The notes under the pieces: model-generated
Seen by the model: only the letters and a program-made list of their open reading frames with translations
The model's database searches: none
What the model was told of the DNA's origin: nothing
Shown here: one piece after another, positions 42,319 to 46,303 of the stretch
Position numbering within the stretch: the stretch's first letter is position 1
How the letters are laid out: each line of letters starts with the position of its first letter
Program-made: the position numbers and the translations under genes
DNA from: MGIIb-O5 sp036154155
GTDB taxonomy: Archaea > Thermoplasmatota > Poseidoniia > Poseidoniales > Thalassarchaeaceae
Assembly (NCBI GenBank): GCA_036154155.1
Contig: JAYZLP010000001.1
Coordinates: 1-46,303 of the forward strand
Length of the DNA: 46,303 nt
Reading direction: 5' to 3'

Positions 42319-43208
42319 GCCTGGGCAATGCTAATCTCCAACCGGCCCCCGCCACGTGCATGGAGATAGGGAAGGTAGCTGTCCTAGGGGCAGGCCAGAT
42401 GGGCGCGGGAATAGCCCAAGTTTCCGCTTGCGCTGGCTACGAAGTTGTGATGATCGACATTAGCGAGGAGTTCGTGGAAAGGGGTATGGGTACTATCGCC
42501 TCGTCCCTGGACAAACTCGTTTCCAAGGGAAGGATGTCCGAGAAAGAGTCCTCATCCGCCATGTCCAGGATTTCATCTTCAACGGACAGAACATCAGCCT
42601 ATGACGCCGACCTCGTGGTCGAGGCGATCCCTGAAATCCCCGAGCTAAAGTTCTCCACGTTCTCGGAACTAGACTCCATTTGCAAGAAGGGAGCGATACT
42701 TGCCAGCAACACATCCAGCATTTCGATAAACGAGATAGCCAGTCACACAAATAGGCCCGACAGAGTCATAGGAATGCATTTCATGAACCCAGTGCCAATT
42801 ATGAAACTCGTCGAGATAATTAACGGGAGTGAGACAGACCCCGAAGTCACAGCTGCCGTCCTAGAAGCATCAGAGAGGATGGGAAAGACCCCGCTTGAGT
42901 GCAACGACTCCCCGGGCTTCGTCAGCAACAGGATACTCTGCCCAATGATCAATGAAGCAATACTGACCCTCCAGGAGGGAGTCGCCGAGCCCGAGGCGAT
43001 TGACGGGATCATGAAATTGGGAATGAACCACCCAATAGGGCCGCTGGCCCTAGCCGACCTGATTGGTCTGGACACCGTGCTCCACATCATGGGCGTCTTG
43101 CATGACGGATTGGGGGATGAAAAGTACGCCCCAGCGCCTCTACTGGTGGAAATGGTCGAGTCCGGGCGTCTAGGCCGCAAATCAGGCCATGGATTCTACG
43201 AGTACTAG
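42315..43208 (+). CDS. 3-hydroxyacyl-CoA (3-hydroxybutyryl-CoA) dehydrogenase
   Basis: NAD(P)-dependent oxidation of 3-hydroxyacyl-CoA to 3-oxoacyl-CoA. The Rossmann motif LGAGQMGAGIAQ is followed by DADLVVEAIPE. The catalytic His lies in GMHFMNPVPIMKLVEII, with its Glu partner in VVEAIPE and an SNTSS segment between. The C-terminal domain has DSPGFVSNRILCPMINEA and ends RKSGHGFYEY. ATG 42315 overlaps the protease TGA (ATGA) behind a purine-rich GGAAGAGG. ATG 42360 would give exactly the 282 aa typical of the family. Both remain open. Single-domain enzyme, no hydratase fusion. With the acyl-CoA dehydrogenase it hints at fatty- or amino-acid breakdown. Confidence 0.9.
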   Translation: MSLGNANLQPAPATCMEIGKVAVLGAGQMGAGIAQVSACAGYEVVMIDISEEFVERGMGTIASSLDKLVSKGRMSEKESSSAMSRISSSTDRTSAYDADLVVEAIPEIPELKFSTFSELDSICKKGAILASNTSSISINEIASHTNRPDRVIGMHFMNPVPIMKLVEIINGSETDPEVTAAVLEASERMGKTPLECNDSPGFVSNRILCPMINEAILTLQEGVAEPEAIDGIMKLGMNHPIGPLALADLIGLDTVLHIMGVLHDGLGDEKYAPAPLLVEMVESGRLGRKSGHGFYEY

Positions 43209-43209
43209 C

Positions 43210-43226
43210 CCCCTAGGGGCTAAATC
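43210..43226 (+). promoter_or_regulatory. Palindrome and candidate TATA box before the last gene
   Basis: CCCCTAGGGG (43210-43219) is a perfect palindrome right after the dehydrogenase stop, followed by CTAAATCC (43219-43226), which resembles the tRNA-Lys TATA candidate. The ATG lies 48 bases on. It may act as promoter, operator or part of a terminator; this is undecided. Confidence 0.3.
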
Positions 43227-43273
43227 CGTATTTTCCCGCTACGGCCAACCTTCAAGCGTGTCGGACCCCACGG

Positions 43274-46200
43274 ATGCCTATGCCCAACCGTACATCAGCC
43301 ACCGCTATGGCTGCAATCATGATAGTCTCGATGTTCGCCGGATTCGCCTTGGCCAACGACGCAAACACTGGGGGAGATGCCGGGGGCTCAACCTCCACAG
43401 CCGCTTGGCTTCCAAGCAACAGCTCAACCTACTACGGCAACCTCTCCTCGTCAGACACCAACGATTACTACGGGTTCAACATGAGCAACTCCACCGCGAT
43501 TACGGTAGGCCTGACCTCCCCATCGGGAGCTGATTACGATCTATGGCTGTACGGCTCATCAGGCACCCAGATTGACACCAGCTTTACCACCGGCTATGAC
43601 GAGGTGACCTCAAACGGCACGAGCGTCGGAGGAACCACGGTTTATGTGCGCGTGGAGCAGTTCTCAGGCTCAGGCCAGTACACAATGCAGGTCTGGATTA
43701 CAAACACCAGCACTGGTGGAGGAGGAGGCGGAAACAACTCCACCGGATCGGGCCATGACGCTGGAACTGGGTCCGATGCAGGCGGAACCACTGCAACTGC
43801 AATGCAGATCAATGCCACCAACGTAACCTTCTGGGGCAACGTGCACTCTTCGAATGACGCCGACGACTACTACTCTGTGTCAGTTCCAGCGAACTATGGA
43901 ATTAACGCGTCTCTGGACTGGAACGGAACATCCACATCTCCAGACCTCGACCTCCTGCTGTACGACAGTTCCGGGTCCATAATTACGTACAGCTACTACT
44001 CGAAGCCGGAGAATGTATCATCGGCCGGTCATGGCGGTACCACCGTTTTCCTCAGGGTCAACGCATACCTGGCATGGGGGGGCTCGGCATACTCCTCGGA
44101 CTACTCTCTCCGACTAGACTTCTCAAACATGTCAACATCCCCGATCAACAACCAGAACGACTCTGGAAGCGGTGGAGACGCGGGGAACGACGTTTACAAC
44201 TCGACTCCCGTGCAGACAAGCCCCGGCGCCAATGACTTCACCGGGTGGATGTCCGTGAACGGCGACTCCGACGACTTCTACGTCTTCTCCGTTCCAAATG
44301 ACCACGGAATAGCGATCAACCTCAGCTCTAACCCATCTGACTTGGTCGCCTACATCATCATAGGGTACGAGTCGAACCTCTCGACAATTGACTATTCCAC
44401 CAACCTCAATGGAAACGAGGATGTGACATCAAATGGCTCGGTCGTTCAGGGTGAGAGCATCCTCCTGAGGGTCGTGGCATACACGGGCGAGGGATTCTAC
44501 AATTTCACAGTCAACATGTTCTCACTAGATGCGGACGGTGACGGATGGTGGGACTCAGTAGAGGTGAGTTGCGGCACTGATCCGAACGACTACAACGACG
44601 TCCCAGTCGACACAGACTCGGATGGAATATGCGATGGCATGGATGCCGATGACGACGCCGATGGCTACGAGGACAACAACGACACCTTCCCACTTGACCC
44701 CAACGAGTGGATTGACACGGACTCCGACGGGGTCGGCGACAACGCCGACGAGGACGACGACGGCGATGGCTGGACTGACAGCATGGAGTACCAGTGCAAC
44801 TCTGATCCCCTGTACGCATCAAGCGTGCCATCCGACATAGACTCAGATGGCACTTGCGACGTACTGGATGACGATGACGACGCAGACGGCTACCTGGATT
44901 CTGACGACGCGTTCCCAATGGACCCCTCCGAGTGGCTTGACACTGACTCCGACGGGGTCGGCGACAACGCCGACGAGGACGACGACGGCGATGGATTCGC
45001 AGATGCCACTGAGGTAACCTGCGGCTCGGACCCGCTCCTTTCCGCTTCTGTCCCAACTGACACAGATCTGGACGGCTCCTGCGACGCTGTGGACGGCGAC
45101 GACGACAACGACGGCTTCCCCGACTCCCAGGACCAGTTCCCCCTGGATCCAAATGAGTGGGTCGATACCGATGGCGACACCCTCGGAGACAACACGGACG
45201 AGGACGACGACGGTGATGGCTGGATGGACTCCTCAGACTCGTTCCCCCTCGATAACACCGAGTGGGTCGATAACGACAACGATGGAATGGGCGACAACGC
45301 CGACGAGGACGACGACAACGACGGCTGGTCGGACTCAGACGAGGAGACGTGCGGAAGCGACCAATTCTCCCAGTTCAGCCAGCCCGACGACTTCGACGCC
45401 GATCACATCTGTGACATCATGGACGCCGACGACGACAACGACGGGGTCCCCGACGCCGACGACATGTTCCAGTTCGACAGCACGGAGTGGGTGGACACCG
45501 ACTTCGACTCTATAGGCGACAACGCCGACGACGACGACGACGGCGACGGATGGTCGGACACTGTCGAGCCCAACTGCGGAACCGACCCGATGGACGCCAA
45601 CTCCATCCCAGTCGACACCGACGCCGACAACGCCTGCGACCCGCTCGACCCCGACGACGACAATGACATGGTCCCCGACGCCGACGACGCCTTCCCGCTC
45701 GACACATCCGAGTCATTGGACACCGACGGAGACGGGATCGGCAACAACGCAGACAACGACGACGACGGCGACACGTGGACCGATTCCAGCGAGGTCATCT
45801 GCCTCACGGAGCCACTTTCGGCATCCTCGGTCCCCGTGGACACCGACTCCAACGGAGCCTGCGACGTCATAGACCCGGACAACGACGGCGACGGAGTTGT
45901 GGACGAGTCCGACGCCTTCCCACTTGACCCCGAGGAATGGGAGGACAGGAACAACGACGGCCGCGGAGACAACGCCTTCCCACTTTCACTGGGTGACAAA
46001 ATGAAGCTAAACCCAGGCCTCACAGCCCTTGTTCTAATCGTTTTACTGGCCGCCATCGGAGGGTCAGTAGCATTGGTACTGGCCAGAAGCAAGAAGGAGG
46101 ACGTCTGGAAGGACGACTCCTATGACAGGTACAAGGATCAAGACGCCGCTTTCGACGCCCCGTCCGTACCGGACCCTCCTGAGAGGCCACCCGACCTGGC

Positions 46201-46303
46201 TCCCGCCATCGAAACACCGCCAGAGCCCGAGATGCCACAGGAGCCCGAGATGCCACCGGAGCCCGAGATGCCACCGGAGCCCGAGATGCCACCGGAGCCC
46301 GAG
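43274..46303 (+). CDS. Exported PPC-domain and thrombospondin-type-3-repeat protein (3' end outside window)
   Basis: 1010 codons are visible and the frame is still open at the window edge. A signal peptide (about 1-27, ending FALA) leads to three PPC-like beta domains of about 110-130 residues (35-140, 165-295, 310-415). The markers are YYGNLSSSDTNDYYGF, FWGNVHSSNDADDYYSV and FTGWMSVNGDSDDFYVF. Residues about 417-903 are thrombospondin-type-3-like acidic repeats (DTDSDGVGDNADEDDDGDG), expected to bind many Ca ions, arranged in about 75-aa units with two Cys each. A membrane helix (about 913-937) and a cytoplasmic Pro/Glu tail follow. ATG 43280 is an alternative start. Function is unknown; adhesion or a surface scaffold is likely. 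Confidence 0.88.
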   Translation, partial: MPMPNRTSATAMAAIMIVSMFAGFALANDANTGGDAGGSTSTAAWLPSNSSTYYGNLSSSDTNDYYGFNMSNSTAITVGLTSPSGADYDLWLYGSSGTQIDTSFTTGYDEVTSNGTSVGGTTVYVRVEQFSGSGQYTMQVWITNTSTGGGGGGNNSTGSGHDAGTGSDAGGTTATAMQINATNVTFWGNVHSSNDADDYYSVSVPANYGINASLDWNGTSTSPDLDLLLYDSSGSIITYSYYSKPENVSSAGHGGTTVFLRVNAYLAWGGSAYSSDYSLRLDFSNMSTSPINNQNDSGSGGDAGNDVYNSTPVQTSPGANDFTGWMSVNGDSDDFYVFSVPNDHGIAINLSSNPSDLVAYIIIGYESNLSTIDYSTNLNGNEDVTSNGSVVQGESILLRVVAYTGEGFYNFTVNMFSLDADGDGWWDSVEVSCGTDPNDYNDVPVDTDSDGICDGMDADDDADGYEDNNDTFPLDPNEWIDTDSDGVGDNADEDDDGDGWTDSMEYQCNSDPLYASSVPSDIDSDGTCDVLDDDDDADGYLDSDDAFPMDPSEWLDTDSDGVGDNADEDDDGDGFADATEVTCGSDPLLSASVPTDTDLDGSCDAVDGDDDNDGFPDSQDQFPLDPNEWVDTDGDTLGDNTDEDDDGDGWMDSSDSFPLDNTEWVDNDNDGMGDNADEDDDNDGWSDSDEETCGSDQFSQFSQPDDFDADHICDIMDADDDNDGVPDADDMFQFDSTEWVDTDFDSIGDNADDDDDGDGWSDTVEPNCGTDPMDANSIPVDTDADNACDPLDPDDDNDMVPDADDAFPLDTSESLDTDGDGIGNNADNDDDGDTWTDSSEVICLTEPLSASSVPVDTDSNGACDVIDPDNDGDGVVDESDAFPLDPEEWEDRNNDGRGDNAFPLSLGDKMKLNPGLTALVLIVLLAAIGGSVALVLARSKKEDVWKDDSYDRYKDQDAAFDAPSVPDPPERPPDLAPAIETPPEPEMPQEPEMPPEPEMPPEPEMPPEPE
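44524..45980 (+). repeat. TSP3-type super-repeat, about 225 bp per unit
   Basis: About six units of about 75 codons plus one shortened unit. The consensus order is DGDGWTDS.EV.CGTDP, then PVDTDSDG.CD, then DDD.DG..D..D.FPLDP.EW, then DTDSDGVGDNADEDD. A 50-bp stretch is identical at 44720-44769 and 44945-44994, offset by exactly 225 bp. Confidence 0.9.
46216..46303 (+). repeat. 18-bp tandem repeat encoding EMPPEP
   Basis: Tandem gagcccgagatgccaccg units, with one variant (cag for ccg), encode PEPEMP-type hexapeptides in the cytoplasmic tail of the TSP3 protein. At least four copies are seen and the array continues past the window end. Confidence 0.92.

Noticed and set aside
45403..46092. 229-codon Ser-rich frame on the minus strand opposite the TSP3 repeats
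   Set aside because: It is the mirror of Asp-rich codons (GAC/GAN read as GTC/TC-rich), with no independent start signal. The plus frame has a signal peptide, repeats and a membrane helix.
1..46303. Mobile elements, prophage or defence system
   Set aside because: No transposase, integrase, terminal inverted repeats, restriction, toxin-antitoxin or cas gene was seen. The tRNA genes have intact flanks without obvious att-type duplications.

Overview
The window looks like part of a compact archaeal genome, most likely a planktonic Marine Group II euryarchaeon (Poseidoniales) or a close relative. Archaeal information-processing genes are clear: RNA polymerase subunit Rpo11, elongation factor 1-beta beside a small archaeal zinc-ribbon gene, Cbf5, TruD, a DUF106 membrane protein, archaeal cytidylate kinase, a GPN-loop GTPase, a DUF2240 protein and a UbiA-type lipid prenyltransferase. 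They sit among bacterial-type metabolic genes (GMP reductase, RibA, acyl-CoA dehydrogenase, 3-hydroxyacyl-CoA dehydrogenase) and several very large exported proteins. The lineage is inferred from gene content; no rRNA or other decisive marker is present.

Layout. 1-5 kb: GMP reductase, an ELWxxDGT-repeat lipoprotein and tRNA-Glu (all minus), then two small coupled ORFs and a UbiA prenyltransferase (plus). 5-7 kb: a GPN GTPase overlapping ornithine carbamoyltransferase (minus). 7-12.2 kb: an 882-aa proline-rich protein with a zinc ribbon, then DUF106, cytidylate kinase and Cbf5 (plus). 12.2-14.7 kb: a 792-aa exported membrane-anchored protein and a 61-aa ORF (minus), then tRNA-His (plus). 14.9-18.8 kb: a tight minus-strand operon of HEAT protein, 94-aa protein, DEAD-box helicase, TusA-like protein and RibA. 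18.9-23.8 kb: DUF2240 (plus), an RND/MMPL exporter (minus), rpo11 and truD (plus). 23.8-28.8 kb: zinc ribbon and EF-1beta (minus), cupin (plus), FtsJ/RlmE methyltransferase (minus), exported thioredoxin-fold protein (plus), sugar-nucleotide epimerase, then a thioredoxin-VKOR pair (minus). 28.8-36.1 kb: a second, larger RND/MMPL protein, RNase P RNA (minus), rpiA, tRNA-Lys, asnS, acyl-CoA dehydrogenase, tRNA-Gln (minus). 36.2 kb to the end: a 2034-aa membrane-anchored subtilase, a 3-hydroxyacyl-CoA dehydrogenase overlapping its stop, and an exported protein with PPC-like domains and thrombospondin-type-3 repeats that runs off the window.

How the parts fit. One theme is RNA maturation and translation: four tRNAs with encoded CCA, RNase P RNA, two pseudouridine synthases, an rRNA methyltransferase, AsnRS, EF-1beta and a helicase. 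The other is the cell exterior: a protease, Ca-binding-type repeats, a lipoprotein and RND-type exporters. A VKOR/thioredoxin disulfide-forming pair could serve the paired cysteines of the exported proteins. Gene packing is extreme: several convergent pairs abut or overlap at their stop codons. No stretch over 300 bases lacks a gene; the apparent gap at 32.15-32.57 kb holds the RNase P RNA. I saw no insertion sequence, integrase, CRISPR array, phage gene or rRNA.
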